A stretch of DNA of 64,000 bases, from positions 2,345,001 through 2,409,000 of the forward strand of contig NZ_AHMP02000003.1 of the NCBI RefSeq assembly GCF_000243735.2, read 5' to 3'. Positions 7,857-31,129 of this stretch are shown one piece after another. The translations under genes were made by a program, and so were the position numbers. Position 1 is the first letter of the stretch. Each line of letters starts with the position of its first letter. The notes under the pieces are model-generated. The model was not told where the DNA came from and made no database searches. It saw only the letters and a program-made list of their open reading frames with translations. The stretch is from Leptospira kmetyi serovar Malaysia str. Bejo-Iso9 (GTDB lineage: Bacteria; Spirochaetota; Leptospiria; Leptospirales; Leptospiraceae).

Positions 7857-8846
7857 ATGAAGCAAAGAAAACTAGGAAATCAAGGTCCTCTCGTTTCGGA
7901 AATCGGACTGGGTTGTATGGGAATGTCGGACTTCTACGGGACCAAGGAAACCCGGGACAGGGCCGAAAGTCTCCGTACGATTCACGCCGCTCTCGACGCG
8001 GGAATCAATCTTCTCAACACCGGCGACTTTTACGGAATCGGTCACAACGAACTTTTGATCGCAGAAGCGTTAAAAACCGTTTCGAACAAACCTCTGATCA
8101 GCGTGAAGTTCGGCGCGATGAGAACTCCGCAAGGCGGATTCACCGGATACGACGCAAGACCGAACGCGGTGAAGAATTTTGCGGCGTATTCTTTGACAAG
8201 ACTCGGAGTGGAAGCGATCGACATCTATCAACCCTCGCGCGTCGATCCAACCGTTCCGATCGAAGACACGGTGGGCGCGATCAAAGAACTTATCGAAGAA
8301 GGAAAGGTGCGTTATCTCGGTTTGTCCGAAGCGAATCCGGAGAACATAAGACGCGCGCATAAAATTCATCCTGTGACCGCTCTCGAAATCGAATACTCGC
8401 TCGCGACAAGATTGATCGAAAAGGAGATTCTTTCGACGGCGCGGGAACTCGGAATCGGAATCGTCGCTTACGGAGTTTTATCCAGAGGACTTCTTTCCGG
8501 AAAAATTTCGGGCGCGTTGGAAACGGGAGATTTTAGATCCCATTCTCCCCGCTTTATGGGAAAAAACCTTGAATCCAATTTGGAGCAAGTCAATGTGCTT
8601 CAAGAACTCGCAAAGGAAAAAAACTGCAGTCCCGCACAACTCGCCATCGCTTGGGTGCTTCGTCAAGGAAACGATATCGTTCCTTTGATCGGCTCCACAA
8701 GAACGAGTAGCTTGAAAGAAAACTTAGGAGCGATCTCCATCGAACTTTCCAAGGAAGAATTAAAAAGAATCTCCGATTCTTTTCCGGACGGTTCGTTTCA
8801 AGGAGAACGTTATCCGGCCTTTCAGATGCAGACCGTAGCCAAATGA
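7857..8846 (+). CDS. Aldo/keto reductase
   Basis: A 329-residue NADP-type aldo/keto reductase of the YajO/AKR13-like group, with a clean AAAGGAG site before the ATG. The catalytic Tyr59 (in NTGDFYG) and Lys84 (in SVKFG) are present. The residue at the catalytic Asp position appears as Asn54, and the usual His is absent (YQPSRVDP), the latter being normal for this subgroup. The C-terminal cofactor region PLIGSTRTSSLKENL is intact. It is followed after 3 bp by a TetR regulator, the usual arrangement for a detoxification reductase controlled by its substrate. The physiological substrate is unknown. Confidence 0.9.
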   Translation: MKQRKLGNQGPLVSEIGLGCMGMSDFYGTKETRDRAESLRTIHAALDAGINLLNTGDFYGIGHNELLIAEALKTVSNKPLISVKFGAMRTPQGGFTGYDARPNAVKNFAAYSLTRLGVEAIDIYQPSRVDPTVPIEDTVGAIKELIEEGKVRYLGLSEANPENIRRAHKIHPVTALEIEYSLATRLIEKEILSTARELGIGIVAYGVLSRGLLSGKISGALETGDFRSHSPRFMGKNLESNLEQVNVLQELAKEKNCSPAQLAIAWVLRQGNDIVPLIGSTRTSSLKENLGAISIELSKEELKRISDSFPDGSFQGERYPAFQMQTVAK

Positions 8847-8849
8847 ATT

Positions 8850-9452
8850 ATGCCCAGAACAGGCTTAACGCCGGAAGAACTTTATAACAAGGCGCTCGAT
8901 TCTACGGAAGAAGAAATCCGAAAGAACGGAGTCGAGCGTCTTAAGCTGACGGACATCGCAAGGGAACTCAAGGTAAGTCACGCCGCTTTGTATAAATTCT
9001 TTTCGGACAAACAGTCCCTTCTGGACGAGGTTTCCAAAAGATGGTTGGATCGAATCGACCGCGAGCTGGAAAAAATTTCCAAGAAGGACGCGCCCGTCGA
9101 GGCGATTCTTTCCGAATGGTTCATGACCTTGCATTTGATGAAACGCGAAAAAGTCTTATCGGATCCGAGACTTTTCAACGCGTTCAATCTTTCCGCGGAA
9201 AAAACGAGACCCTTCGTGGTTTCCCATCTCACTCACATGGACGTGTTGCTTACCGAACTGGTCGATAAGGGAATTTCCTCGGGAATCTTTTTTTGTTCGA
9301 ACGCAAAGGAAGGCGCGAGAATTCTTTTTGAAGGAACTGCTTCGTTCCACCATCCGCGTTTGGTTTTGGAATCGATCGACCAAGATCGCAGAGAAGCGTT
9401 AAACGCGCTTCTAAGAACACTGATCGCCGGATTGAAAACGAAAAACCCCTGA
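8850..9452 (+). CDS. TetR family transcriptional regulator
   Basis: A 200-residue TetR-type repressor. The N-terminal helix-turn-helix spans about residues 12-60 (LTDIARELKVSHAALYKFF), followed by a helical ligand domain. It is the second gene of the aldo/keto reductase operon; the palindrome at 7808-7846 is the obvious candidate binding site, so it probably represses its own operon and is released by a small ligand. The C-terminal domain looks like the TetR_C_33/YbiH-like group but the ligand cannot be predicted. Confidence 0.88.
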   Translation: MPRTGLTPEELYNKALDSTEEEIRKNGVERLKLTDIARELKVSHAALYKFFSDKQSLLDEVSKRWLDRIDRELEKISKKDAPVEAILSEWFMTLHLMKREKVLSDPRLFNAFNLSAEKTRPFVVSHLTHMDVLLTELVDKGISSGIFFCSNAKEGARILFEGTASFHHPRLVLESIDQDRREALNALLRTLIAGLKTKNP

Positions 9453-9503
9453 GCCTTTGCAGGCCCGACCTGATACTTACGTACTCCGGAATATTCTTAT
9501 TTT

Positions 9504-10718
<1,215 letters not shown>

Positions 10719-10901
10719 ACTATCACTCACTCTTTTTTTCAACACGTTCTAATCGATTCTTTTTCTTTCGTGCCGCCATTTTTTGAAATTTATTGAACGA
10801 TCAAGAAATTCAACAAATTGCACGTTTACTTAGCGATCTTCTAACCCGGAATTTGATTGGCTTTTTTCTCCGCATTTGAGAGAATTTAGAAAGACCTTCT
10901 T

Positions 10902-11384
10902 ATGAACTCCAAGTTCGTTCTTCATTCTTTTTTGATCTGTCTTTTGACGATCTCGATCGTAAACGTAAACTGTTTGGTGCGAGTCGATTGGGACAATCCG
11001 AATCAGAAGCCCGTTAAAAAGGCCCCTTCTCCCGATGCGTTTCCCACGGCCGAAGACGCCAACCTAACGCAGGTCGAACGAGCGCGATTGATCCGAGAAG
11101 GAAAAAGAATCGGCCTTTCACCCGAAGGACTCGAACTCGTTCACGGTCAGAGCTCCGGTTATTCTTACGAGAACGCGTGCACGCAACTTTTAGCGAAGTG
11201 TCAGACGAATTGTATGGAAGAATGGTATCCGTTCACTTCGATCTTTCTTCCGGTGATCGGCTACAGAAGCGCCAAACAAAGACAGTGTATGGATCGTTGT
11301 AATCAATTCTGCAAACTTCCGAGCAGAATACTTTCCGGCGAAACGAGCACCACACCCACGACTCCCGGCCCGCAATCTCAATGA
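10902..11384 (+). CDS. Small Cys-rich lipoprotein of unknown function
   Basis: 160 residues. The N-terminal hydrophobic stretch ends in VNVNC (Cys24), a spirochaetal-type lipobox. The mature part has a Pro/Lys-rich linker, then a compact domain with Cys residues in [17 protein letters not shown] and [11 protein letters not shown], so three disulfides are plausible, and a Thr/Pro-rich tail. No family is recognised. It stands alone between the divergent beta-lactamase-fold gene and cutA. Confidence 0.65.
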   Translation: MNSKFVLHSFLICLLTISIVNVNCLVRVDWDNPNQKPVKKAPSPDAFPTAEDANLTQVERARLIREGKRIGLSPEGLELVHGQSSGYSYENACTQLLAKCQTNCMEEWYPFTSIFLPVIGYRSAKQRQCMDRCNQFCKLPSRILSGETSTTPTTPGPQSQ

Positions 11385-11501
11385 GAATTTTCTAATTTAG
11401 AATTCGGTTTCGGAACAAGACGCAAAAATCATTTCGCTTTAACGGTTAAAAACTTCTTGCCAATCCGTGGAAACCGCCGAATCTTTTCCTCCGGAGAAAA
11501 T

Positions 11502-11834
11502 ATGTCCAGTTCAAACGAGATTATCGTATTTACAACTCTGAGCGATCGGGATCTTGCTGAAATTCAGATTTCCGAGATGTTGCAGGAAGGAATCATCATT
11601 TCGGGAACGATTTTTCCCGAAGTTACCCTGATGTATCAATGGGATGGAAAGATCGCGATGGATACCGAAAACAAAATCATGATCAAAGCGAGATCCGATC
11701 AGTATCCGAAAATCGAGGAATACATCATGAAACATCATCCGTATCTCGCACCCGAGGTGATTAAGTTGGACGTAAGTTTCGGTTCGGATAACTACCGTAA
11801 GTTTATCAAGGCCAAAATCGAAAAGGCGGGATAA
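11502..11834 (+). CDS. cutA: CutA1 divalent cation tolerance protein
   Basis: 110 residues matching the trimeric CutA1 family: IIVFTTLSDRDLAEIQISEML at the N-terminus, a central MYQWDGKIAMDTENKIMIKA and C-terminal HPYLAPEVIKLDV. The ATG at 11502 has a CCGGAGA site and gives the family's normal length; an upstream in-frame start would add a 15-residue non-conserved extension. CutA1 is linked to copper tolerance in E. coli, but its actual role is unsettled. Confidence 0.92.
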   Translation: MSSSNEIIVFTTLSDRDLAEIQISEMLQEGIIISGTIFPEVTLMYQWDGKIAMDTENKIMIKARSDQYPKIEEYIMKHHPYLAPEVIKLDVSFGSDNYRKFIKAKIEKAG

Positions 11835-11869
11835 GTCCTTATTCCGCGTCCTTTCCAAGTCGGTTTAAT

Positions 11870-11896
11870 ACCGGAGAATTTTTCCTCAATCTCCGG
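11870..11896. terminator. Hairpin between convergent cutA and rhomboid genes
   Basis: CCGGAGA (11870-11876) pairs with TCTCCGG (11890-11896); the loop contains a T-rich stretch. It overlaps the last codons of the rhomboid gene and lies 36 bp after cutA. Confidence 0.35.
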
Positions 11897-12485
11897 CGCC
11901 GGAAATATTCTTCAGAACTCTTCCCAAAATTTCCGGGTCCATCAAAAGTGCAAACGCGATTCCGCATAACGCACCCCAAAGATGGGCGTCGTGATTGATT
12001 CCGTCCGCCGCTCCGCTTCTCGAGGAGAAATAGGTGTATGCGAGATACAAGACCGCGTAGATCGCGCCGGGAATCGGAATCGGTATAAACATCATATACA
12101 AGGACATATTCGGATAAAAAAGAATGGTCGCGAACAAAACGCCGCAGACTCCGCCGGAAGCGCCTAACGTGGCGTAGAGGGGATTGTCCAGATTCTTTCT
12201 CCAGGAAATGACGCTCGTGATCAGAATCGTTCCAAGATAAAAAAGAACGAATTTGATCGGACCCACGGTGATTTCCAAATTTCTGCCGAAAGAATAAAAC
12301 GAAACCATATTGAAGATGAGATGCATCCAATCCGCGTGGATAAAACCGGACGTAAGAAGAGTGTAATAGTTCTTATTTCTTTCCAAACGATACGGGGTAA
12401 GAATGAACTTACCGAGTTTTTCTTCGGATGCGAAACACCAAACGCTCATACCGAACGTGACGAGACAGATGAGTATTGTGACCAA
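11886..12485 (-). CDS. Rhomboid family intramembrane serine protease
   Basis: A 199-residue six-helix membrane protein. The catalytic dyad is visible: Ser in GASGGVCG (about 115) and His in NHDAHLWGALCG (about 169). HADWMHLIFNM carries the conserved His-Asn region of the second helix. It should cleave type I membrane proteins within the inner membrane; the substrate is unknown. It starts 17 bp after the uvrB stop on the same strand, so it may be the last gene of the uvrB operon. Confidence 0.88.
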   Translation of the reverse strand: MVTILICLVTFGMSVWCFASEEKLGKFILTPYRLERNKNYYTLLTSGFIHADWMHLIFNMVSFYSFGRNLEITVGPIKFVLFYLGTILITSVISWRKNLDNPLYATLGASGGVCGVLFATILFYPNMSLYMMFIPIPIPGAIYAVLYLAYTYFSSRSGAADGINHDAHLWGALCGIAFALLMDPEILGRVLKNISGAGD

Positions 12486-12502
12486 GATAAATTCCTTTCT
12501 TT

Positions 12503-14503
<2,001 letters not shown>

Positions 14504-14508
14504 CTTAA

Positions 14509-15177
<669 letters not shown>

Positions 15178-15222
15178 ACTTTATCCATTTAGATGCAGAA
15201 TTCTGAAAGTGTAAATCCGTTT

Positions 15223-15684
15223 TTACCAGGACCTGATTTGGCGCATCGCTTCGTAAGAAATCACGGCGACTGAATTGCTCAAATTCAAACAACGGGAAGA
15301 ATCTTCCATCGGAATTTTTAATATCTTTTCCTCATTCCACGAAATTTTCATTTCCGCTGGAACTCCCGATGTTTCATTTCCGAACAAAAAAGCGTCTCCT
15401 TCCTTGTATTGCACGCCGGTATAAGAACGTTTGCCGTGAATCGAAACCAAATACAGATCCGTTCCTTCGGGAAGAACCGCTTTATAATCTTCTAAAGAAG
15501 AATGAAGTGAAATTTTAACCTTATCCCAATAATCCAATCCCGCTCTGCGTGCGGCCTTTTCCGAAAGATCGAATGACGCTTGTCCTACGATGTGAAGCTC
15601 CGCTCCCAGAGCCACACAAAGCCGCGCGATGTTTCCGGTGTTCGGAGGAATCTCGGGTCTGTAGAGTCCTATATGCAAAGACAT
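15223..15684 (-). CDS. trmL: tRNA (cytidine/uridine-34-2'-O)-methyltransferase TrmL
   Basis: A 153-residue SPOUT methyltransferase of the small TrmL/YibK type, length as in the family. Knot motifs are visible: PEIPPNTGNIARLC, FLFGNETSGVP and IPMEDSSRCLNLSNSVAVISYE. It methylates the ribose of the wobble base in tRNA-Leu. It follows the S1-domain gene by 4 bp. Confidence 0.95.
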   Translation of the reverse strand: MSLHIGLYRPEIPPNTGNIARLCVALGAELHIVGQASFDLSEKAARRAGLDYWDKVKISLHSSLEDYKAVLPEGTDLYLVSIHGKRSYTGVQYKEGDAFLFGNETSGVPAEMKISWNEEKILKIPMEDSSRCLNLSNSVAVISYEAMRQIRSW

Positions 15685-15688
15685 GGAA

Positions 15689-18186
<2,498 letters not shown>

Positions 18187-18216
18187 ACCTGAAAGATGCT
18201 TCTTTTTTCCCGTTCT

Positions 18217-18251
<35 letters not shown>

Positions 18252-18263
18252 AAATGTTCATGG

Positions 18264-18956
<693 letters not shown>

Positions 18957-19724
18957 ATGCGACTTCCCCTCTCCGTTTGTATCATAACACTCAACGAAGA
19001 AGACAATTTAGAACGTTGTCTGAAACCTTTGGACTTCGTTTCCGAAATCATCGTGGTCGACTCCGGTTCGAAGGATAAAACCGTAGAGATCGCCAAAAAA
19101 TACAAAGCAAAAGTTCACAAAAGAAAGTTCGACGACTACGTAAGCCAAAAGAACTTCGCGCTTTCCTTGGTGAAAAACGAATGGGTTCTTACGCTCGATG
19201 CCGACGAGGAAGTTTCACCCGATTTAAAAACGGAAATTCTTTCCCTTTTTCAAAACGGACTTCCGAGCGCGGACGGATATTCCACTCCCCGCTTGACTTG
19301 GTATTTGGGAAAATGGATTCGTCACGGAGGTTGGTATCCCAATCGACGCATCCGTCTTTTTCACCGTTCCAAAGGAAAGTTCGGCGGCGGGCTCGTTCAC
19401 GAAACGATCCAGCTTCAAGGTATATGCAATAAGCTGAATTCTCCCGTTTATCATTATTCTTATAAGAACATAGGAGATCACATCCGTTATATCAACGCCT
19501 ATTCCGAGTTAGGCGCCCAGGAAAAATTCCGCGCCGGCAAAACGAGCGGACTTTTCCACGCGTTTATGGAAGGTTTTTACAAAGCGTTTTGGATGTATTT
19601 TATCCGTTTCGGATTTTTGGACGGCAAACAGGGATTCGTTTTGGCGGTGTTCGGGTTCTATTATAATTTTCTAAAGTATATCAAGTTGTACGAGTTGAAT
19701 TCGAAAGATAAAAAACACCGTTGA
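18957..19724 (+). CDS. Family 2 glycosyltransferase, WaaE/KdtX-like
   Basis: 255 residues. The N-terminus LSVCIITLNEEDNLERCL, the DSGSKDKT strand, LDADEEV (DXD) and the region FGGGLVHETI are typical of the WaaE/KdtX (core-LPS beta-1,4-glucosyltransferase) family. A hydrophobic stretch near 190-230 suggests membrane association. It starts directly after the stop of the GHKL ATPase gene, so the two are translated from one mRNA. The sugar and acceptor in leptospiral LPS are unknown. Confidence 0.85.
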   Translation: MRLPLSVCIITLNEEDNLERCLKPLDFVSEIIVVDSGSKDKTVEIAKKYKAKVHKRKFDDYVSQKNFALSLVKNEWVLTLDADEEVSPDLKTEILSLFQNGLPSADGYSTPRLTWYLGKWIRHGGWYPNRRIRLFHRSKGKFGGGLVHETIQLQGICNKLNSPVYHYSYKNIGDHIRYINAYSELGAQEKFRAGKTSGLFHAFMEGFYKAFWMYFIRFGFLDGKQGFVLAVFGFYYNFLKYIKLYELNSKDKKHR

Positions 19725-19777
19725 ACGAAAGCAAAACGATCGTCAAACGAGGATTCTTACGTTATGCGGAGATTAGC

Positions 19778-19795
19778 GCGGACTCGAAGGTCCGC
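19778..19795 (+). terminator. Hairpin after the glycosyltransferase gene
   Basis: GCGGAC and GTCCGC form a perfect 6-bp stem with loop TCGAAG, 54 bp after the stop and before a convergent gene. No T run follows, so termination is a guess. Confidence 0.3.
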
Positions 19796-19833
19796 ACGAA
19801 AACTCGATCGCGCTCCCTTATACGGGGAAACGC

Positions 19834-20277
<444 letters not shown>

Positions 20278-20377
20278 TTTACGGTTCACTCCCTAACTTA
20301 CAAGTTTTGGGGCCAAAAAGTCGAAGGTTTCGAGCCGCTTGCTCTCATTTATAAGAAACCAATTTGGAATTCTCAGT

Positions 20378-21250
20378 TTGAAAAACGAAACAAAACTGTC
20401 CTCTCAAACTTTTGGTATCACGGGATTTCCCCTTTCTCATTCTCTTTCGCCTCTCATACACAATTCGCTCTATAAGGACAAAGGTATAGACGCGGAGTAT
20501 CTCGTGTTCGAAACGCCGGAACTGAACGCGGAAAAAATTAGGGAGTTACGAAATTCGGGAGTTCTCGGTCTTTCGGTGACCATTCCTCACAAGGAAAAAG
20601 CGTTTTCCCTCGCCGACCGATCCGACGAAGCCTCGAGAATCATGAAAGCCTCGAACACACTTTTGATCGGGACCGGCTCGATTAACGCGTATAATACGGA
20701 CGGAGAAGGAGCCTATCGATCCATCTTAGAATGGTCTCCGACGTCGTTTAACAAAGGAAAAACCGTCATTCTCGGAAGCGGCGGAAGCGCGAGAGGAATC
20801 GCATACAGCCTTGCGGCCTCGGGAAAAATCCGCGAACTGATTCTCTGTTCCAGAAACGAAACCACCGGACGGGAAATCTGTTCCTTGATCTCGGAAAACT
20901 CGAACGTAATTACGAAACACGTAAGTCCCGATTCTCTTTTTGAAATCCGGGAAGAAATCTCCTTAGTCATCCACACGACTCCGCTCGGAATGAAAGGACA
21001 ATCGCCGGGTCCGTTTTTAACGGAAGAATTTTTTAATCCGAACACGACCCTTTTCGATATCGTCTACAACCCGTTGGAAACCCCTCTCGTAAAGGCCGCG
21101 CGGAAAAAAGGAAGTACGATCATCCCCGGATCGGAAATGCTTTTGTATCAGGCGATGAAACAGTTCGAACTATTCACCGGTGTTTCGCCTAACGCGGAAG
21201 ATATAATCAAAACGAGAGAACGTTTGTCACAAGCATTAGCCAATCGATGA
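20378..21250 (+). CDS. aroE: Shikimate dehydrogenase
   Basis: About 290 residues. Substrate-site motif [11 protein letters not shown], catalytic Lys in [18 protein letters not shown] and the NADP loop [13 protein letters not shown] are all present. The TTG at 20378 with GGAA 7 bp upstream gives the normal family N-terminus; a further TTG at 20339 would add 13 residues and leave little promoter space. It performs the NADPH reduction of 3-dehydroshikimate. The stop overlaps the folC start by 4 bp (ATGA). Confidence 0.93.
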   Translation: MKNETKLSSQTFGITGFPLSHSLSPLIHNSLYKDKGIDAEYLVFETPELNAEKIRELRNSGVLGLSVTIPHKEKAFSLADRSDEASRIMKASNTLLIGTGSINAYNTDGEGAYRSILEWSPTSFNKGKTVILGSGGSARGIAYSLAASGKIRELILCSRNETTGREICSLISENSNVITKHVSPDSLFEIREEISLVIHTTPLGMKGQSPGPFLTEEFFNPNTTLFDIVYNPLETPLVKAARKKGSTIIPGSEMLLYQAMKQFELFTGVSPNAEDIIKTRERLSQALANR

Positions 21251-22632
21251 ACTCAACATCCGATTTTTTCGACTTCATATCCGGTCTTTCCAATTTGGAA
21301 AAAACCAGAAACTTCAACGTCTTTACCGGATATTCTTTGGAACCGTTCGCAAACGTTCTGAAAAAATACGGATTCGATTCAAGGAAAGAATCTTCCCTCT
21401 GCAGAATCTCCGTTGTGGGAACGAACGCAAAGGGTTCGATCACTCATTTTTTGGGAGAATACTTCCGCCTTTCCGGTTTTAAAACGGGACTTTATACTTC
21501 TCCGCATTTGATATCTCCTTTGGAAAGAATTCGAATCGGCGATCCGACAAACCCTTTCCGCAAAGCGACCGAGAAAGAATTGAACGAATTGTTAAACGAA
21601 TGGAAAATTCTCGGCGCGGAAACCGACCTGAAAACGTTTTCCTTTTTCGAACTTTTCACCTGCGCTTCGTCCCGTTTTTTCGAAAGGGAATCCGTCGAAA
21701 TCCAGATCTACGAAGCCGGACTCGGAGGAAGACTGGACGCGACCAAACTCTGCGATCCGGACATCGTCGTATTGGGAAGCATCGGACTCGATCACAAGGA
21801 AATATTAGGAAATACTAAAGAAGAAATATTAAAGGAAAAACTCGGAATCTGCACACCGAATACGAAAGCGGTTTTTGCGATCGAACAAACGGAACCGCAT
21901 TTAAACGATCAAATCCGATCCTGGTGCGGACAAAAAGGAATCGCTTGTTTTATCTTTCCGCAAACTCCGAGCGACGCGAGCTATCTCGTCCGAAACAATG
22001 AATTTTCGTTTCGAGTGTTTCAGAATATTCTAAATTTAGAATGGACCTCGAAGATCCGCGCGCGTTTCGAAACGTTTTTGAAAAACGAAAACGTTTCCGA
22101 TGATCCCGGCTCCGATGCTTCCGTTTTCGCATCCGATTCGTCCGATTCACCGAGCGACCGAAACGACTGGAAGAAATCCAAGGAACCGAAACGACCGGAT
22201 TTTCGATTCTACGAAAAAGACATTTCTCTTCCTCCGGGAAGATTGAGCGTGTTACAAGATTCTCCCTTATTGGTTTTTGATCCGGCCCACAATCCCGACG
22301 CGTTTTCGGAAACTCTAAAAAGTCTGAATTCGATTTATCCGAAGGATCGTTTTTTTGTGTTAGCCGGAGTTTTAAAGGATAAGGACGGAAACGGAATTCT
22401 GGAAATTCTCAGAGCCGCGAAGAAAAATTCCAAGATTCTCGACTTTCGGTTTTTAAAGGACGACGGTTTTGCGCTTCCCTCCAATTGCCATGCGGAAGAA
22501 TCGATGGATCACGAAGAACTATTTGCAAATCTTAGTATATTCAAAAAATCGAATCAGCCCAGCCTCGTGCTCGGAAGTTTTCGTTTGTTTCCGATCGTAA
22601 GCGAGTTCCTAGGCAAAAACGAAATCGGCTGA
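21247..22632 (+). CDS. folC: Folylpolyglutamate synthase/dihydrofolate synthase
   Basis: A 461-residue Mur-ligase-family enzyme. The ATP loop is [11 protein letters not shown] (GTNGKGS in most), [14 protein letters not shown] is the substrate motif, [13 protein letters not shown] and [11 protein letters not shown] follow, and DPAHNPDAF marks the C-terminal domain. A charged, Ser/Asp-rich insertion of about 40 residues near 290-320 is unusual for the family. It adds glutamate to folates. It overlaps aroE by 4 bp and is translationally coupled. Confidence 0.93.
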   Translation: MNSTSDFFDFISGLSNLEKTRNFNVFTGYSLEPFANVLKKYGFDSRKESSLCRISVVGTNAKGSITHFLGEYFRLSGFKTGLYTSPHLISPLERIRIGDPTNPFRKATEKELNELLNEWKILGAETDLKTFSFFELFTCASSRFFERESVEIQIYEAGLGGRLDATKLCDPDIVVLGSIGLDHKEILGNTKEEILKEKLGICTPNTKAVFAIEQTEPHLNDQIRSWCGQKGIACFIFPQTPSDASYLVRNNEFSFRVFQNILNLEWTSKIRARFETFLKNENVSDDPGSDASVFASDSSDSPSDRNDWKKSKEPKRPDFRFYEKDISLPPGRLSVLQDSPLLVFDPAHNPDAFSETLKSLNSIYPKDRFFVLAGVLKDKDGNGILEILRAAKKNSKILDFRFLKDDGFALPSNCHAEESMDHEELFANLSIFKKSNQPSLVLGSFRLFPIVSEFLGKNEIG

Positions 22633-22644
22633 AAAAAGAAAACG

Positions 22645-22672
22645 TTCGTCGAATCGACGATGAATCGATTTT

Positions 22673-22680
<8 letters not shown>
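22645..22680. terminator. Possible terminator between convergent folC and PEGA genes
   Basis: A short TCGTC/GACGA stem followed within about 10 bp by a run of six T lies in the 40-bp gap. The stem is short, so support is weak. Confidence 0.3.
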
Positions 22681-24252
<1,572 letters not shown>

Positions 24253-24256
<4 letters not shown>

Positions 24257-25011
24257 CTTTTTTTCACGTTCAATGCGGTGACCAAACCTACGATTCCCAA
24301 AATAGGCATCACCAAAGCCAACGGAGCGGAATACGCGTAATCCCTCGCAAAGGAAATCTGTTCCCCGAGTCCGGGACCGAACCAATCTGAGCCCGCGCTC
24401 GCTCCGAGATAACTAAAAAGCGCCAGCGTCATTACAACTCCGGGTAACCCTGTAGTAAACAGAACTTTCAAGACAGGAAGGGCCGCCGGAAAAATATGAT
24501 TTCGAAACACGTTCGCTCTCGAAGCTCCGAAAAAAACCGAGGACAAAACGAAACCGCTTCCGTCCGTTTCTCGAATTTTACTCTGAAGGGTTTCATACGA
24601 AAAGGCCCAGTCTCCCAAAAGAATCGCGATCACCAAAACGCTCGGCCCTTGTCCCAAAGCGTGCACCGTGAGCAACGCGATCAACAAAGAAGGAACGGAA
24701 ACGAACACGGAAGAGATCGGAGTAAAAAACCATCTTCCCGTAAACGGAAGCGAATATTGAAACAGACAGATCATAGAACTGAACACGAGCGTAAGAATCC
24801 GGGAAGGTAAAGAAAACAAAAGCGTGGAAACGGTTCCGTAGGAAAAAAGACCGTAGACGTCGCGGCCCAAACGATCGCAACCGAAAGGATGATTCCAAGC
24901 GACCGAACAAAAACTGTCCTCGAGAAAAACTTCGGTGGGAGGATTTTTCCAAAGAATCCCCGCCAAGGCCAAACCCACGAAAAAAATTCGAAACAAATTG
25001 TTAAGCGACAT
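24253..25011 (-). CDS. ABC transporter permease, dipeptide/oligopeptide type (DppC/OppC-like)
   Basis: A 252-residue inner-membrane permease with five to six helices. [15 protein letters not shown] near residue 40 is the characteristic N-terminal motif of DppC/OppC proteins, and [21 protein letters not shown] matches the EAA cytoplasmic loop that docks the ATPase. No ATPase or binding-protein gene lies in the window. It overlaps the DppB-like gene by one base and the PEGA gene by four. Confidence 0.85.
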
Positions 25012-25904
25012 TAGGAAAGGCTCTCCTTACCGGTGAGATTTTCCTGAAAACGAAGGGAAACCCTGCTGAAGATATAAAACGTAAGACCGCTGTAAAAAAG
25101 AAGGGCGCTCAAAAGTTCGGAATCCATCGTCTGGATCGCATAATACATCGACTTTCCGATTCCCGGAAAGAAAAAGATTTCCTCCACGATCATCGCGCCC
25201 GAAAGAAGCGAACTGAAGTCCAAAAGGATCAAAACCGCGAGCAGGGGAAGAATCTTGAGTAAAATATGATTCCATAATATTCTATTTTTGGAATACCCTC
25301 TGGCGCGCAGAACTTTTGTATACGGAGATTTCAACTCGATTTCGGCGAGGCTCAAAGCGAACTGATAGATTCTCGCCCAAACCCTGGAACCGAGAGCGAT
25401 CCCGGGAAGAATCACGTAAAAAGAATTCCAAGGTTCGTAACCTCCGGGAGGAAGCCATTCGAGTTGAACGAAAAAAATCAAAAGCAAAACCACGCCGACT
25501 ACGAAGACCGGCGTCGACAAGATCAGATTGCTCAAAAACAAAAAAAATCTTTTGAAAATACCTTCTTCCTTTTTGGAACCCGCCAATGCGAAAAGAATCG
25601 CAAACAAACTTCCCCAGCCCACGGAGAAAACCGCGAGATGCAACGTGGGAAGAACCCGGGAAGAAATATGTTTCCAAACCGATTCTCCCGAAGCGGTTTT
25701 AGCGGATTGAAACGTTACGATCCCTTTGACGAAGGAAAAAATCTGGGAAGAAAACGTTTTCCGTTCGAGAAAGGATTCTTCCTTGGAAAAGGAGGAATCG
25801 GCGTAGAGATATTCCCTGTTTAAGGAACGAAGATGACCGAATAGAACCGAGAAAAAAATTAATGCGACAAGAAATAGAAAGAACCTGGAGACTTCCCCCT
25901 GCAC
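25011..25904 (-). CDS. ABC transporter permease, dipeptide/oligopeptide type (DppB/OppB-like)
   Basis: 297 residues with about six helices. The EAA loop (about residues 188-215) reads LRARGYSKNRILWNHILLKI and is followed by ILLDFSSLLSGAMIVEEIFFFPGIGK, a strong OppB/DppB signature. The N-terminal periplasmic part is unusually long and charged. It starts with GTG 2 bp after the ptsN stop, pointing to translational coupling. Substrate unknown. Confidence 0.85.
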   Translation of the reverse strand: MQGEVSRFFLFLVALIFFSVLFGHLRSLNREYLYADSSFSKEESFLERKTFSSQIFSFVKGIVTFQSAKTASGESVWKHISSRVLPTLHLAVFSVGWGSLFAILFALAGSKKEEGIFKRFFLFLSNLILSTPVFVVGVVLLLIFFVQLEWLPPGGYEPWNSFYVILPGIALGSRVWARIYQFALSLAEIELKSPYTKVLRARGYSKNRILWNHILLKILPLLAVLILLDFSSLLSGAMIVEEIFFFPGIGKSMYYAIQTMDSELLSALLFYSGLTFYIFSRVSLRFQENLTGKESLS

Positions 25905-25906
25905 GA

Positions 25907-26368
<462 letters not shown>

Positions 26369-26453
26369 ACGAGCGCCTCTGACTCTTTGCGAATTTCGAC
26401 TTTACGTTTACGTTTGTTACAATACGCGATCATCATTCTAACCACAATTCGAA

Positions 26454-28799
<2,346 letters not shown>

Positions 28800-28925
28800 T
28801 TCCTATAAAAGTAGCGGTATTTTGTCAATTTTTCAGAAAAAAGTGCAAAGTCAAGCAGAAGCGCCGGGCTTTCGAGCGAGGCAGGGAGAATCTCTTCTCT
28901 CTACCCTTCTCTAGTTAGACCGGTA

Positions 28926-30496
<1,571 letters not shown>

Positions 30497-30599
30497 TTGC
30501 ACGTTAAAAGTCAAAGGTTTTGCGCCGCATAAATTTTTTAGTTTTTAGAATTGGCTCGTGTATTTTTTACCGGAGAGCCTAATGTAGGAACTCCTGCGG

Positions 30600-30670
<71 letters not shown>

Positions 30671-30676
30671 CGGACG

Positions 30677-30708
30677 GGGGGACGAAAGTAACACCGTCCC
30701 CTTTTTTT
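30677..30708 (+). terminator. Rho-independent terminator
   Basis: GGGGACG (30678-30684) and CGTCCCC (30695-30701) form a 7-bp GC stem around a 10-nt loop, followed by seven T. This is the best terminator in the window. No plus-strand protein gene precedes it, so it may end a small RNA starting around 30550. Confidence 0.7.
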
Positions 30709-30768
30709 GTACATATCGAGCGATTCAAAAGAGCGAGATAACCAAAAGGCAGTGGAACGTCGAACTCA

Positions 30769-30820
30769 ATGTTTCTCCCTACGGGTCGAAACATAAGGTT
30801 GGTTCTCAGCGTAGCTGAGA
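30769..30820. repeat. Pair of hairpin-forming palindromes
   Basis: ATGTTTC (30769-30775) pairs with GAAACAT (30788-30794) with inner CCC/GGG, and nine bases later TCTCAGC-GTA-GCTGAGA (30804-30820) is a perfect 7-bp hairpin. They lie within a stretch without genes and look like REP-type elements or RNA structure. Confidence 0.55.
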
Positions 30821-31129
30821 TAGTAGTCCATTGCGCCCACTTTTTCGTGGTAGTTCCCACAAATTTCCAACGGAAACGTCGCAGATGGTTCGTGATTTAT
30901 CGATGAGTGGTAGTTCCCACATCGATTTGGAATTCTATATGATTCTAAAGTTCGGACGAAATGTAGGATCTCATACGAATCCTGATTGAACCTACGCAGC
31001 TTGGAAGTCCACAAAATCCCCGCGCAAGGGATCGATGCGGGATCCAAGCGGAGAGCCCGGTGGTGGGGCGTTTCCGCATGAGACAGAATTTTCTTGTAAA
31101 AACCCGTGATCGCGGGAACTCTTGCGGAA

